Assembly (NCBI GenBank): GCA_026770025.1
Contig: JAMXDE010000014.1
Span: 1,488,001 to 1,552,000 of the forward strand
Reading direction: 5' to 3'
From: Craspedostauros australis
Lineage: Eukaryota > Bacillariophyta > Bacillariophyceae > Mastogloiales > Achnanthaceae
DNA length: 64,000 nt
A program made the translations under genes and the position numbers. This document shows positions 22,038 to 32,596 of the stretch, piece by piece. The notes beneath the pieces were generated by a model, which made no database searches, was not told the DNA's origin, and saw only the letters and a program-made list of their open reading frames with translations. Each line of letters begins with the position of its first letter. Position 1 is the first letter of the stretch.

Positions 22038-23217
22038 TCAGATCAATCCCTCTGACTGCTTCTGCATGAACAGATCATCGTCTACTTTGTGCACGCCATC
22101 TGGCTCTTCGTCGTGTCCATGTTGTGACGGCTTCTCGCCGAAGTTCTCACGCCTACGCGATGAGCTGTCTCCGCTGGCCACCTCGTAGCGGCTGCTTCCC
22201 TCGAATTGACTTGGCGACGAGTCATCGGAGAGAGAATCGCCGCTATCTCGGTACCCGCCGGTATTGCTGGATGTATCCGACATCTGATGCTGCAGCTTCG
22301 TGGAACGCGTGACCCTCTTTCTGCGGATCGCAAAGTAGACGCAGCTTAACAGCAGAACAAAGACGCCACCCACCATCATGCCGATGACGGTCACGTCCAT
22401 GGGTGCTCGGATTCCGCGCTTCTCCTCCGCTGCGTCGTCGATATCGAACATACTATTGACGGTCGCGATCTGAATGATATCGCCGCTTTGCTTGCTGGCC
22501 TCGCCGTTCAAGGATTCGTTCAACAATGTCAGCGTTTCGATCGGATTGGCATCGACACCGAAGATCTTCATGGTGCCCTTGAAGACGCCGCAGAAGTTCA
22601 TTTCATCTCGGCCTGGTGCGCACGCCTCTGTGGAGTGTTGTGGGAAGAGAATAGATCATGTTGCGGGGTGTGAGCCAATTTCAGTCGGGAACGGTACCAT
22701 CCTCTTTGAACACCACACTTGGTTGAACAATCGAACACTTACCATCGATTTGCGACACACCGCCAAACCAAAATCCAGATATCGACAACCGACGTTCGTT
22801 GCGGCGTTTGCTGAAACCGCACACCGATGGAAAGACATGGATCAGCACTTCGTCCATCAGGTATTCGTGCACCACGTCCATCAACCCATCGATGTCTGCC
22901 AACGGCTTGGCCTCCATCAAGAAACCGAATTCCACCTGCGTCGGTGTGCCCGATGTCGAGCCAAAGAACCCGTCCTTCTCAGGCCGACACGGCGAATGCA
23001 TGAAGCGAGATGCGCTGCTATCGTACGTGTCCTTGGCTTCCACGTCGATCTCCTGCGGCTGCTCATCGCTGAAATGGCGAATCTTCTTGGCCTTGGAGAG
23101 ATCCCCCGAGGATGTTGCTGCGGTTGTTGTCATGCTGCATGTCATTAGCACCAGCAGCAGCGCCATTGCCATTCGGGGCATGGAGCTGGACTGCCGATGA
23201 TTGCTGGTTGTTGTCAT
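22038..23217 (-). CDS. Single-pass surface protein, paralogue of the PT-rich neighbour
   Basis: Two exons on the minus strand, 23217-22698 and 22627-22038, are split by a 70-nt intron in phase 1, giving 369 aa. The start may also be Met at 23181. A signal peptide (MAMALLLVLMTCSMTTTAA) leads into an ectodomain with DGFFGSTSGTPTQVEFGFLME, a DVVHEYLMDEVLIHVFPSVCG helix region and RRNERRL. After the intron come a C-x9-C pair and one membrane helix (VIGMMVGGVFVLLLSCVYFA) followed by RRKR and a Ser-rich tail. Order of elements, cysteines and the phase-1 intron just before the C-x-C pair all match the PT-rich gene at 19728-21751, but the PT stalk is missing. The two genes face each other tail to tail, 286 bp apart. 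No enzymatic motif is seen; a receptor or structural surface role is inference. Confidence 0.75.
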
Positions 23218-24265
23218 GATGCACTCTGCGCGGATGCTTAGAAGACCTGTGCTTGTGTATGGTACGATTGTATGCTACGGCGCTCTCTTGATGTAGGAAT
23301 AAAACAGTGCTCGTACTGTTCAGACAATGCAGCAACTGCGGTCCTTTTTGTTTGGTGTTGGTTGAGAATGAATGTTGGCTGATGCTGCTCTTTCCGATAT
23401 TTGATGCGTTCAGTTCAGTCTCTTTGCGGCTCTCTGTCTTGGTTGCGTGTTCTATTGCTTCTGCTGGTGTTGTTGTTGCTGCTTTCTCGGAAATGGATGC
23501 CTCAGTTGCGCAAACCCTGCGTTGTCTCTGCTTGGAAAGCAATGAACCAAGCATTCACCAATCCAGAAATAGTAGTTGCTATGCCGTGCTCTATTGGTGT
23601 GCCATTGCTTGCAGCGCATCTACGTGATCACGCTCTGCTCTGCTCTACTGCCGACATCCGATCCCACCAAAAAGACCCAAGCGTGAGATTGACTCTTGCA
23701 TTCACAGGAAGAGTTGTTTTGTCTCTTGGGTTTTTGTCGGTGCGGTCTTGTGAACGATCTTGGAAAAATGTGAGGCAACGCATGTCATCGTTGATCGAAA
23801 TTGAAGGATGTCTCATTTTCCTCTGCTCCCTCCTACGTCACACCCCCAATGGGATGGTGGATGACTGGTACGACTAGTCGTTTGGTCCACGAGAGCCATC
23901 CACCCAGCAGCTGCCCCTACTTCTCTAGATCGTAGCTATTGCAGGTTGATAACACTCTCTATGGACACCATGCACTTCTCAGAGCTTTAAGAGATAGAGG
24001 CATCGTTCCTCAGGTACGTAACGTCACGGAACGGGACGACAACGTAGTCTCTGCAGAAATCGATTAAGTATCTTGTTCAACCCACTGCTTGATTCCCCCC
24101 ATTACACCACACCACACTATATCATTCACGTTCACTACCCACAATCAAATTCCATAAGATGGTGCCAGCACCATCGTCTGACCTCTTTCTTGCCGCTGCT
24201 GCGTCGTTCCTTCCGTCCGTTTCATTGACATCCGCAGCACGCATGCACAGACTGTGCCCCCTTGT
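23218..24265. other. Intergenic, no gene recognised
   Basis: This holds the promoter side of the minus surface-protein gene and the 3' side of the PDZ gene. A plus frame at 23401-23877 has a Leu run caused by TTG/CTG repeats and is not supported. A perfect 8-bp inverted repeat (GATGGTGC-CA-GCACCATC) lies at 24158-24175, about 90 bases past the PDZ stop. Confidence 0.5.
24158..24175. repeat. Short perfect hairpin 3' of the PDZ gene
   Basis: Arms of 8 bp, GATGGTGC and GCACCATC, are separated by CA. The position is in the likely 3' UTR of the minus gene ending at 24266. Role unknown; a 2-nt loop would force opening of the last pair. Confidence 0.6.
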
Positions 24266-26149
24266 CTATCGCAGCAGATTCATCACGGATTGACCAAGCG
24301 GCGAATCGCAATCCAACCGCTTGAAGTAAATACTGATGCGATCCTTTGCGTCAAGAATGTCCTCCACGAAGGATGCATCCACGATGCCGCCTGCTTTCTT
24401 GCCATTGACGGACAGGGTTTGGTCTCCGACCTTGACCTTGGTGTCGTGGAATAGCCCGGCCTCCGAAATGGCAGACACGAAGAGATCACCCTTGTACTCC
24501 AGGAATCGAATGCCAGGTTGCTTGTTGCGGGTCTTGCGGACGCTGACGAGGAACTTTTCGTTGGGGGCGTATTGGGAATCATTACCATCCGACGATGAAT
24601 CATCGTTGTCACTGTCGCTGTCCGAAGACGACGACGATTCGCTGTCATTGATGTCGCTATCGTCGACATCGTCATCACCGCTATCGGATTCGCTGTCGGA
24701 ATGGAATTCTGCCAAGTCGTACTTGCCCTGGATCGCTTGTTCCTTGGTCTTGCGCTTGGAGCGCGTGGCCGAATCGTAGCCGCTCCTACCTCTGTTGCTG
24801 ACCGGCTTGGTGGCCTCGCTCGCCGCGACGCTGTTCTCTGTTTGCGTGGGAGCGGGCGGTATGCTCCTGGACCTTCCAGCGCGCATGCTGGTGCTCTTGA
24901 TGGCGTTGCCTGCCGCGTCGACCTTGATGAGCTCGCCGCAGCAGGGGCAGTCGAATTTGCGCGCTTTTGGGTCGTCGAAGTTGACGAGGATGAAGGCACC
25001 TCCCACCGTCTGATCGATCATCTTTTCCGCGAGGTCGCTCGTCATTATCTGGCGCGATTTGGTCTGGTTGATCGCCAGAATCTCATCCCCGATGGTGAAC
25101 CGACGTTCGCTCTCTGGCAAGGACTTGATGAAGAGCTTGCCGCCGCGTCGGATGAAACGGATGCCGGTCGGGCCCCTGTGACGCGGACCCAATCTGACGC
25201 GCAAGAAGTCATGCCGGATGTCATCCAACCGCAGCACATCATTCGCAGTGCCATTGTTATCGCCCCCGTTGTCGTCGTCCGATTGTTCGTTATCCGATTC
25301 CTTCCCCTTCCCCTTGAGAATGCGGAGCTTGCGGCTGAAGGATGAGTTCATGTCCCTCTGCTGCTGTTCCTCGACCTCCAGATCCTGCAGCGACGACATG
25401 CTCTCCTCGAAGTCGTTGCTCCCCTTCTCCACGACGAACTCGATCTCCTCCTTGGCGCGCGACATGATCTTCTCGGCGTAGGCCTTGGTGGCGTAATCCC
25501 TGAAGTTCATCTCGTTGACCTGGATGATGCGATCGCCGACGTCCAACTTGGTGTCGCGGAAGATGCTGTCGGGCGCGATGGAGGAGACGTATATCTTGCC
25601 GTCCGTCTCGCGGAACCGGATGCCCGCCGCCTGCTTGGCAAATAGCTTGGTGGCGAAGATGGTGACCTCCTCCACCTGTACCTCTTCCTTCGCCCAGGCC
25701 TGGTCGTTGGGGTTGTAGAGCTTGAGGCTGCCGTCCGCATTCTGTCGGCGCAGACCCTTGTAGTTGCGCTTGAGGTCGTTTTGGCGTCGCAGCTGGCGCT
25801 GCTTCGACGGCGACAGGGAACGGATGCCGCGACGCGCCTTGCGATCGGCCTTCTTGATGACCATGGTGAAGGTGGCTCTGTTCTTGGCGATCGCCTTGAC
25901 GATCTCCGCCGGCGCCTGCCCCTTCCGAATGCGCTTGCCGTTCAACGACAGCACGATGTCGCCGACGCCGACCTCCGTGCCGTGGAAGAGCCCATCCTCC
26001 GCGATCTTGGTGACGAGGATCGCTCCCTTGCGCTCCACCAGCGAGATGCCGGCCTTCTTGTGCCGATTCGTCTCATCGATGCGCACCGACACGCTCACCA
26101 GATCGTCGGCCGTGTGCGTCGTCTTGCGTCGCCCTTCCCTGCTGCTCAT
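24266..26149 (-). CDS. Four-PDZ-domain scaffold protein
   Basis: A single exon encodes 627 aa from ATG 26149; a longer frame begins with GTG upstream, but ATG is preferred. Four PDZ-like units are visible, each with the GI-F core and a DVGD/IGD-x-I-x-x-N strand: about 18-100 (AGISLVERKGAILV, VGDIVLSLNG), 150-240 (AGIRFRETDGKIYVSS, VGDRIIQVNE), 325-400 (TGIRFIRRGGKLFIKS, IGDEILAINQ) and 535-620 (PGIRFLEYKGDLFVSA, VGDQTLSVNG). A CPCCGEL zinc-ribbon-like pair follows unit 3, and acidic Ser/Asp stretches lie before unit 4. PDZ domains bind C-terminal peptides, so a scaffold or membrane-organising role is likely. There is no signal peptide or membrane segment. The similarity of units 1, 2 and 4 (each with LF/IF-x-x-T before the GD strand) suggests internal duplication. 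Confidence 0.8.
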   Translation of the reverse strand: MSSREGRRKTTHTADDLVSVSVRIDETNRHKKAGISLVERKGAILVTKIAEDGLFHGTEVGVGDIVLSLNGKRIRKGQAPAEIVKAIAKNRATFTMVIKKADRKARRGIRSLSPSKQRQLRRQNDLKRNYKGLRRQNADGSLKLYNPNDQAWAKEEVQVEEVTIFATKLFAKQAAGIRFRETDGKIYVSSIAPDSIFRDTKLDVGDRIIQVNEMNFRDYATKAYAEKIMSRAKEEIEFVVEKGSNDFEESMSSLQDLEVEEQQQRDMNSSFSRKLRILKGKGKESDNEQSDDDNGGDNNGTANDVLRLDDIRHDFLRVRLGPRHRGPTGIRFIRRGGKLFIKSLPESERRFTIGDEILAINQTKSRQIMTSDLAEKMIDQTVGGAFILVNFDDPKARKFDCPCCGELIKVDAAGNAIKSTSMRAGRSRSIPPAPTQTENSVAASEATKPVSNRGRSGYDSATRSKRKTKEQAIQGKYDLAEFHSDSESDSGDDDVDDSDINDSESSSSSDSDSDNDDSSSDGNDSQYAPNEKFLVSVRKTRNKQPGIRFLEYKGDLFVSAISEAGLFHDTKVKVGDQTLSVNGKKAGGIVDASFVEDILDAKDRISIYFKRLDCDSPLGQSVMNLLR

Positions 26150-26732
26150 CTTGCCTTCGTTTGCAGTTGCTTCCACTTGCTTCCAGTGGCTCTCCTTGGT
26201 TGCTATGTGTGTGAATAGTAGTACGGGTATGAGTGTGAATGCGAGGATGGGTTGCGTTCAATCAGTTGTTTGTGCCCACAAGTGATCATCAAATGGAGAC
26301 TCTCGGAAGCTTCGCTTCGTGTTCCTTGTTGCGACGCACTAAGGGTGCGCGTTGTGCCACCGAAAGGACAAAGTGATGACACGAAAAGACCTCGAAATAT
26401 CAATGGGCAATCGTGTGACTCACGAGGATGACTACTTCGACCGAACTTGTCCGCAAATTGAAGTGATTTGACGGAGTCAGAAGATGGGGGAGTTCTTGAT
26501 GACAAGATACGACTGATCGTTGTATGAATTCTGTTTGTGTGTGCGTGCGTGTTTTGATGCATCATCATGACAACAAGGATCTGTGTCGTGGTGTCAACAG
26601 CTCATCCACAGCTCATCCACAACTCATCCACAACGTGCTCCTATCACATCACATCTCATCCCATCACACAAATACAACCACCAAGCACCCACATTCACAA
26701 CACCAAGAAGAAAGACAATAATAACCGCAACC
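26150..26732. other. Divergent promoter region, PDZ gene / plastid protein
   Basis: Both flanking genes start outward from this 583-bp region. It holds a 12-bp repeat (AGCTCATCCACA, about 3 copies, 26597-26634) in the probable 5' UTR of the plus gene. No coding sequence is recognised. Confidence 0.5.
26597..26634 (+). repeat. 12-bp tandem repeat, 3 copies
   Basis: AGCTCATCCACA is repeated with one change in the third copy, about 100 bases before the ATG at 26733. Confidence 0.8.
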
Positions 26733-27312
26733 ATGGCTTTCCGATCACCAATGCTCCTCCTCTCCACCCTCGTGGTCATCCTCGCCATGAGCATGGGCAT
26801 GACGGCTGCGTTTGCACCACCCGCATCATCACTTAAGACCGCCCCCGTTGTTGGCGTCGCACCAGCCTCCACTCTCTTCGTCTTCGGAAACAAGAAGAAA
26901 GAGGAGGATCTGTCAGATATCGAATCCAGAGACATGACCCGTGAGGAGATGATCGCATTGAACAAGAAGGTGCGTGCAACCGATGCTCCCCACAAGCCAC
27001 CACCGCTATGGGACGCCGTGCTGTCCTGTTGATTCGCTTTCGCTGCTTGCAACTCATGTCCATGTGCGATGAAGGGATGGATGTTGCAATGGAATGCTTA
27101 GATCAAACCGAATCTCACCACACTCTTGACACTCTGCCTCGTCTCTCTCTTTCAACGTGATCACGTATTCGGCAACGCAACGATTCCATCGACACACTTA
27201 TTGGCAGAATGAGGAAATCATGAACATGGAACTCTCCATGATGACGGCATTCTCGCTGGTGATCAGTCTGCCCATCCTTTACCTCTGCTGGGTGGCCTTC
27301 TTCTCCGATTAA
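26733..27312 (+). CDS. Small plastid-targeted single-span membrane protein
   Basis: Exons 26733-26969 and 27208-27312 join in phase 0 to give 113 aa. The N-terminus is a signal peptide (MLLLSTLVVILAMSMGM) followed by TAAFAPP, the classical AFAP motif for import into a red secondary plastid, then a short transit region. The mature part is small: a charged segment (GNKKKEEDLSDIESRDM) and, encoded by exon 2, one hydrophobic helix (MMTAFSLVISLPILYLCWVAFF) ending FSD. The size and layout resemble small nuclear-encoded thylakoid subunits, but I do not recognise which one; it could equally be an envelope protein. Targeting is well supported and function is not. Confidence 0.75.
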
Positions 27313-28238
27313 ACGTGCCACTCTATACCTACGTATGCTACAGCATGAATCTCGACGAGTATCGCTATGCACTGCTAATCTGCATTGAAATACTCATGTA
27401 GCACGAAGAAGAGAAGAAACGTAGTGGGAGGAGATGGAGATATTGCCATTGATGAGAGATGGTGGGATGGGCTGAATTGGATTACAACGTGCTGCAACTA
27501 TGCTATGCGCAACATTTGACATACTCGTACCAATCACTTCAGCCGGAAGAGGCATGGCCCGCAGCGCGGCAGCGATCAGCCGCACGGCACCGGGAAGCGA
27601 GATGTCGATGGACCAGCAGCAAGCGATCGGACGACGCAAGAAATTACACAATATGGCGAAGAAGCATTCAATTCTTGCGTTGGGTTCGTTCCAGCGTGCA
27701 TGACCGAGTCCTTGCCCTTCTTGAATTCATCCTGAAGGCTCTTTAATGATGCATGCTACTGCAGATACAGCACACAAATAGAACAAGTCGATCTGTTGAA
27801 TACCATTCATGTACTCCTCAATCATTTGTATGGACGCTTCATCTGCGAACAACTTCCAACAGCACTTGAGTACTTGCATGGAAGGCACTTGCATTCTGCA
27901 CGAAGAGATAGAGAGAAGTATGGCAAACATGCATGTTCCGCTGCATCCAATGGTAGTCGTCGAAGCGAATCAAGAAATGGCGAGACAACGGTCGACGACA
28001 GACGTTTGGGACAAAAACGAGAACAACATGATCGTTTTGCAGCGCCCACTAAAACGCAGAACCGTCTCACAACACTCTCCTCCAACACGCACCATCGCTG
28101 CAAAGCAGATCGCCATTATGTCCACTGGGCACATGTGATCGTACCATACCAACACTCCTCCTCCTCCTGATAACACCACCACACTCAACGATCGAACGAT
28201 TGAACCACAACAAAAGCGAGAAGTCTCTATTGTATTCC
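27313..28238. other. Intergenic with one weak small-gene candidate
   Basis: A 109-codon plus frame at 27809-28138 (starting MYSSIICMDASSANNFQQ) has a fairly protein-like composition and ends 100 bases before the next gene, but it has no recognised relative and no supporting signals. It may be a small gene or chance. The rest shows nothing coding. Confidence 0.4.
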
Positions 28239-29612
28239 ATGACGGAAGGAAAGAAGAAACGCAGCATCAAGGGAGCAGAGGGTCAGGCAACCACCAAGGT
28301 CCGCCAAGCCCTGGACCTTTCCAGCCTTGCGCGGTGGATGGCGCAGGATGTGCAGCTGAAGCAGTCGTTATCACAGGTGGAGCCACTGCGGCGCTTGCTG
28401 GCTGATCCAGCTGCCTTGGAGGAGGCTCTCGAACTGTCTCAATTTGGTTTCGGACAGTCCAACCCAACCTACCTTCTCAAGATCCACCATAATCACCGCC
28501 GCCATGCTGACGCAGCGACAGCCTCAAACGAAGCAACGGCGGCAGCAGAATCGCACACCGCGATGGTCCTGCGAAGAAAGCCCAGCAAGGTGGCGCATGC
28601 CTCTGCGCACGCCTTGCATCGCGAGTACAAAGTCCTGACCTGCCTGCTACGGCACAACCGACAGCAGACCGATCGCACGGTCCCGATCCCAGCGCCCTAC
28701 GCCTACTGCACTGACAAATCAGTCGTCGGCGCAGAATTCTACCTCATGGAGTTCGTGCCGGGTCGCATCTTCACGAACTCGGCCTTGCCCAGTATGAGCA
28801 ACGCTGAGAAGAAGTTGGCGTACGCCGATGTCATCCGGACGCTGTCCAACCTGCATGCCGTGCCGTATCGGGACATCGGGTTGGACAAGTTCGGTTCGCA
28901 AAAGAACTACGTGCAACGGCAACTCAAAAGGCTCATCCAGGTCAGCCAGAAGCAGAATGAATTCATCGCATCCAAAAGCAGCAGCAGCAGCAGCTATGCA
29001 AAATTGCAGCACCAGATCGAATCGTTGGCGACGGATTTGCAGCAGCATGTGCAAACCACGACGATGACGACCACACCAACGGCTAACGGCTCCATCCCCC
29101 AACACAACATCGCCTTGATCCATGGCGACTTCAAAATGGACAACGTCGTCTTCCACCCCACCCAACCCAAGGTCATCGCCTTGCTGGATTGGGAATTGTG
29201 CACCCTGGGCGATCCCTCCTGCGATCTGGCAAATCTCTGCATGATGTACTACGCGTCGCATCACAATACGGTGGGGATCACCGGCGTCGGTGGATTGGAT
29301 TTGCGACGGCACGGTATCCCTACGCGCAAGGACGTATACGAACAGTACTGCGCCTACAGCAGCATTCCAGCGCACACGGATGCCATTTGGAAACGCAGCG
29401 GCTTTTACTTGGCATTCCTCTTCTTCAAGAACTGCGTCATCGTGCAAGGTGTCGCGATGCGATCCTCGGCCGGTGTCGCAAGCAGCGCCGCTGCAGAGAA
29501 AGTGGCGGCCTTGCTACCAACCCTTCTGGCAATCGCACGGTCCATCCTGGAGAACTTCAAGCAGCATTGCGATAACGACGATGCCAGCGTCGCAGTTGCC
29601 AGCAGGCTATGA
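28239..29612 (+). CDS. ACAD10/11-type aminoglycoside-phosphotransferase-like kinase
   Basis: A single exon encodes 457 aa from ATG 28239. It carries the APH/choline-kinase-like fold found at the N-terminus of ACAD10/ACAD11 and in related bacterial proteins. Features are [12 protein letters not shown] (nucleotide loop), [32 protein letters not shown], the catalytic loop [14 protein letters not shown] and the metal-binding [13 protein letters not shown] followed by [10 protein letters not shown]. In animals this kinase acts with an acyl-CoA dehydrogenase domain in breakdown of 4-hydroxy fatty acids; here the dehydrogenase part is absent and must be separate if the pathway exists. A Ser run near residue 260 and a Thr/Met tract lie in loops. 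No targeting peptide is obvious. Family placement is firm; the substrate is inferred. Confidence 0.85.
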   Translation: MTEGKKKRSIKGAEGQATTKVRQALDLSSLARWMAQDVQLKQSLSQVEPLRRLLADPAALEEALELSQFGFGQSNPTYLLKIHHNHRRHADAATASNEATAAAESHTAMVLRRKPSKVAHASAHALHREYKVLTCLLRHNRQQTDRTVPIPAPYAYCTDKSVVGAEFYLMEFVPGRIFTNSALPSMSNAEKKLAYADVIRTLSNLHAVPYRDIGLDKFGSQKNYVQRQLKRLIQVSQKQNEFIASKSSSSSSYAKLQHQIESLATDLQQHVQTTTMTTTPTANGSIPQHNIALIHGDFKMDNVVFHPTQPKVIALLDWELCTLGDPSCDLANLCMMYYASHHNTVGITGVGGLDLRRHGIPTRKDVYEQYCAYSSIPAHTDAIWKRSGFYLAFLFFKNCVIVQGVAMRSSAGVASSAAAEKVAALLPTLLAIARSILENFKQHCDNDDASVAVASRL

Positions 29613-29806
29613 GCGCGAGCGGCAGGAAAATTATGTTTGGGTATGGGACTCTTTGAACAGGAATTCGGTGTGCATCTATTTCATTATACATCAGAGCGGG
29701 GACTCAATAGAACTGCCGAACCATCGTGTTCTACAGTGGTAACACTCTGGGCATTACGTACGAGTGTGCGTGAGATGGATACTCACAGTTAGATTATCGC
29801 GTCTTT

Positions 29807-31603
29807 TTACTCGTTGCTCGTGTCATGCAGGAGAGGCGCCACCACCGATTCGGGGTCGATGTCATCCTCGCTGCCTGGTTGCTCGCCAGGAGCGCCATTC
29901 TCGTCCTCCACCTCCACCACATTGTCGTCTTCGTGGTCGCGGCTCCCTTCCTTGCGCGGAACGAGAGGCAAGAGCGTTGCGAACACCACCATCGCTGCCA
30001 ACTGCAGCAACGCTGTGATGAGGAAGGTGTAGGTGTAGTCGTACTTGTCCGCCAACCAACCACCGTAGGCAGCGCTACCGCACCAGCCAAACGTAGCGAC
30101 TGATTCCAAAGACTTCCATCGCGCGCGCTCTTCCTTGGCGACGAAGTCCATCAGGATGCTCTCCTGCAATGGGTACGCCGAATTCACCAGGCTCGTGTGG
30201 ATGATAAAGACGGGGACCAAGACGAAGGGATGGGTATCGAGGTAGGATTTGAAGAAGACCATGGAGAATAGACAACCGATGCCAGATGTGGTGAACGCCA
30301 ATGTGGCTTGTACTCTTCCAATGTACTTGGCGGCCTCCGAGCAGGCACCGGAGGCGATGATCATGATGAACGGGACGCAGGCATAGATGATCTGAACATG
30401 CGATGGTGACATGCCGACCTCGTCCTTGAAGAACAGCGGGAAGAACTTGACGGTCATGCCTGACCCGATGGCCATGACAAGGGACTGGGCGAAGATGATG
30501 TACGGAATCCATCTCTGCCATTTCCTCAATGCAGAGGTTGTCTCGGACCTTGGAACATCTGCATTATCTGCATCTGCATCCTCATCGACGGTGGCCGAAG
30601 TTGCCTCGCTCGCACATGCTCGTCCATCGGCAGATTCTCGCGAAGTCTGTGTGGAGGCGCCCCCATCAGCATCAACATTAGTAGCATTTGCAGTAGCAGG
30701 ATTTGCATCCGCTTCTGCGGTTTCATCGAGCGCCTTCTTGTCATCGAGCATCAGCATGAGTGGAACTGTGAGGAGGCCGATCCCCAAACCGACGTATAAA
30801 ATCACCCGGAGCTCGTACAGTCCCCACGTATCACCCAAGGATTGAAAGAGGAAGATGGAAACGATGGGCCCGACGGATGTTGCGCCGATGTAGGATGCGA
30901 AGAGGTACGTATAGTACACGCTGCGTTCACCCGTGGCAGTGGAATCGGCATACAGTGCCTGTACTGGTCCGTTGAAGACACCGTCGCAGACGCCCCACAT
31001 CGCCATGACGACGCCGTACAGCCAGAGTGGCAAAGTGCGATTTTCGGGACTCGCGGCAGATATACCCAAGAAATCATTATCTTCGTCTTCGATTTCTTCC
31101 GTCCCAATCCACATGAGGAGGACTATATGGAAGACGGTGGCGGCGAGCACTAGCCAACCTCCGAAGGCTATGATGTAAGACCGACCGGCCTTGTCCGCCA
31201 AGTAGCCAACCGGCAAGGCGGTGAGGAGAGACGACAGGCCAGAGACAGCTTCGATGTTCCCCAGCGGACCGTTGCGATTGTGTCCAAGCTTCTTGAGATA
31301 CGCGGCGTTGGCAGTGCCGTTCCACAGACTCTCTGACACACCGTACACCGCACAAATGGCGAGAGTCAGGAACACGTTGTGATTCATGGCGATGGAATGC
31401 CCGCAGCAAAGCCATGCTGGCAGCGATATGTCCTTCTTGGTGGTGCTTACCGCGCTGGTTGGCCGATCCACGTTTGGAACTTCGTCGCGATCGTCAACGG
31501 CGGAGTACGATTCACTGGTGGTGGCAAGCAGCGGTTTTGCGCGACCGTTGCTCTCTGCTCGACCTGTCGACATGTTGCTGTTGATGCTGCTGTTCCTGCT
31601 CAT
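29807..31603 (-). CDS. Major facilitator superfamily transporter
   Basis: A single exon encodes 598 aa. After a Ser-rich cytosolic N-terminus of about 70 residues come two bundles of about six membrane helices separated by a long acidic, Ala/Asp/Thr-rich loop (about 300-360). The loop after TM2-TM3 has the MFS-type signature GYLADKAGRS, repeated more weakly in the second half as GGWLADKYDY. The tail is acidic and ends HDTSNE. The substrate cannot be told, and there is no plastid or secretory peptide. It converges with the kinase gene (194 bp between stops). Confidence 0.85.
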   Translation of the reverse strand: MSRNSSINSNMSTGRAESNGRAKPLLATTSESYSAVDDRDEVPNVDRPTSAVSTTKKDISLPAWLCCGHSIAMNHNVFLTLAICAVYGVSESLWNGTANAAYLKKLGHNRNGPLGNIEAVSGLSSLLTALPVGYLADKAGRSYIIAFGGWLVLAATVFHIVLLMWIGTEEIEDEDNDFLGISAASPENRTLPLWLYGVVMAMWGVCDGVFNGPVQALYADSTATGERSVYYTYLFASYIGATSVGPIVSIFLFQSLGDTWGLYELRVILYVGLGIGLLTVPLMLMLDDKKALDETAEADANPATANATNVDADGGASTQTSRESADGRACASEATSATVDEDADADNADVPRSETTSALRKWQRWIPYIIFAQSLVMAIGSGMTVKFFPLFFKDEVGMSPSHVQIIYACVPFIMIIASGACSEAAKYIGRVQATLAFTTSGIGCLFSMVFFKSYLDTHPFVLVPVFIIHTSLVNSAYPLQESILMDFVAKEERARWKSLESVATFGWCGSAAYGGWLADKYDYTYTFLITALLQLAAMVVFATLLPLVPRKEGSRDHEDDNVVEVEDENGAPGEQPGSEDDIDPESVVAPLLHDTSNE

Positions 31604-32596
31604 GAGAGTCTGGTGAAAATGAACCTCCAGTTGCGATGCTTCGCCGCCAGGATTGTGAGCGATGGTTGGAGCGCCCCTCTTGGGTCAAATAGGATTCCAA
31701 ACGGTGGCACGAGTAACGTACGATGAGAACTGTCATAGACCGCACGCACGCAGATGGTAGAGCAACTAAAGATGCTCACCTCCAGTTCCGGTGATGATTG
31801 CCAGAGCACGCAATGCACGTGGGAAGGACGGTGACAGCGTGGAACACGCGCTCATCGGAGTTAGAAACGCTTCTTGGTGTTGGTACGCATGGCAACAGCA
31901 GGGACAGTGCTGCGTTTGTGATCTCTTGGTGTGTTCGCATCACAGTCGTGCCATCCTGTAACTCGTCTTCCAACGTCATCACAGGAGGCGTTTTGGTTGA
32001 CGTTCGTCGTTTGTTGTTTGTTGTTTGTTTGAAGACAAGCACACGGCTGTGCCAACACCGTGGCTGGCACGTTCCAAAATGGAGATACTGCATTGTTGTG
32101 TTCCAGTGTGTGCAACAAGAACACTTCAGTCATTTTGTTTCGGGCCTTCTACAAAACATATAATACGTCTGTCTGTCCTCTCCCATAAAACCAGATTCAG
32201 AATTACTTCATAAATACAAAATTATCCATGACTTCCACAGGTTCTTTCAAGAGTTTCGATGTTGTTCGCTTCGACGCGAAAACGTCAATTGTGGAGCAAA
32301 GTGTTGGCGGCACCAAGTCCGCCACAATTTCGGCTGTGTCCTCGGGCTTTCCGAACAGTGGAGATGCTTGCCGCCTCCTTGGAGCCTCTGTGGTGACTGC
32401 ATTTGACGCAAACCCATGAAGACGGTTACGATAGTTGCATGGTTACCAACGCCGCCTCTTTTTGAAACCTGGCGGATCACTGCAGCCAAGCAACCTGTGA
32501 AGATGGATACTACCGTCTCCTTTTGAAATCTGGAGGATCGCTGCAATCATCCAAACTCCTCTCATAATCGGAAACCACCGCCGCCATCACAAACAA
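31604..32596. other. Divergent intergenic region, MFS / GST
   Basis: No gene is recognised. Two diverged copies of a segment (TTTTGAAACCTGGCGGATCACTGCA near 32461 and TTTTGAAATCTGGAGGATCGCTGCA near 32520) form an imperfect direct repeat about 60 bp apart just before the GST start. Both flanking genes begin here. Confidence 0.5.
32461..32545 (+). repeat. Imperfect 25-bp direct repeat upstream of GST
   Basis: Two copies of TTTTGAAAxCTGGxGGATCxCTGCA lie about 60 bp apart, within 140 bases of the GST ATG. They could be duplicated regulatory sites. Confidence 0.6.

Noticed and set aside
23401-23877. 158-codon plus frame with a Leu-rich start resembling a signal peptide
   Set aside because: The Leu run comes from a TTG/CTG simple repeat; no further domain, and it lies in the promoter of the minus surface-protein gene.
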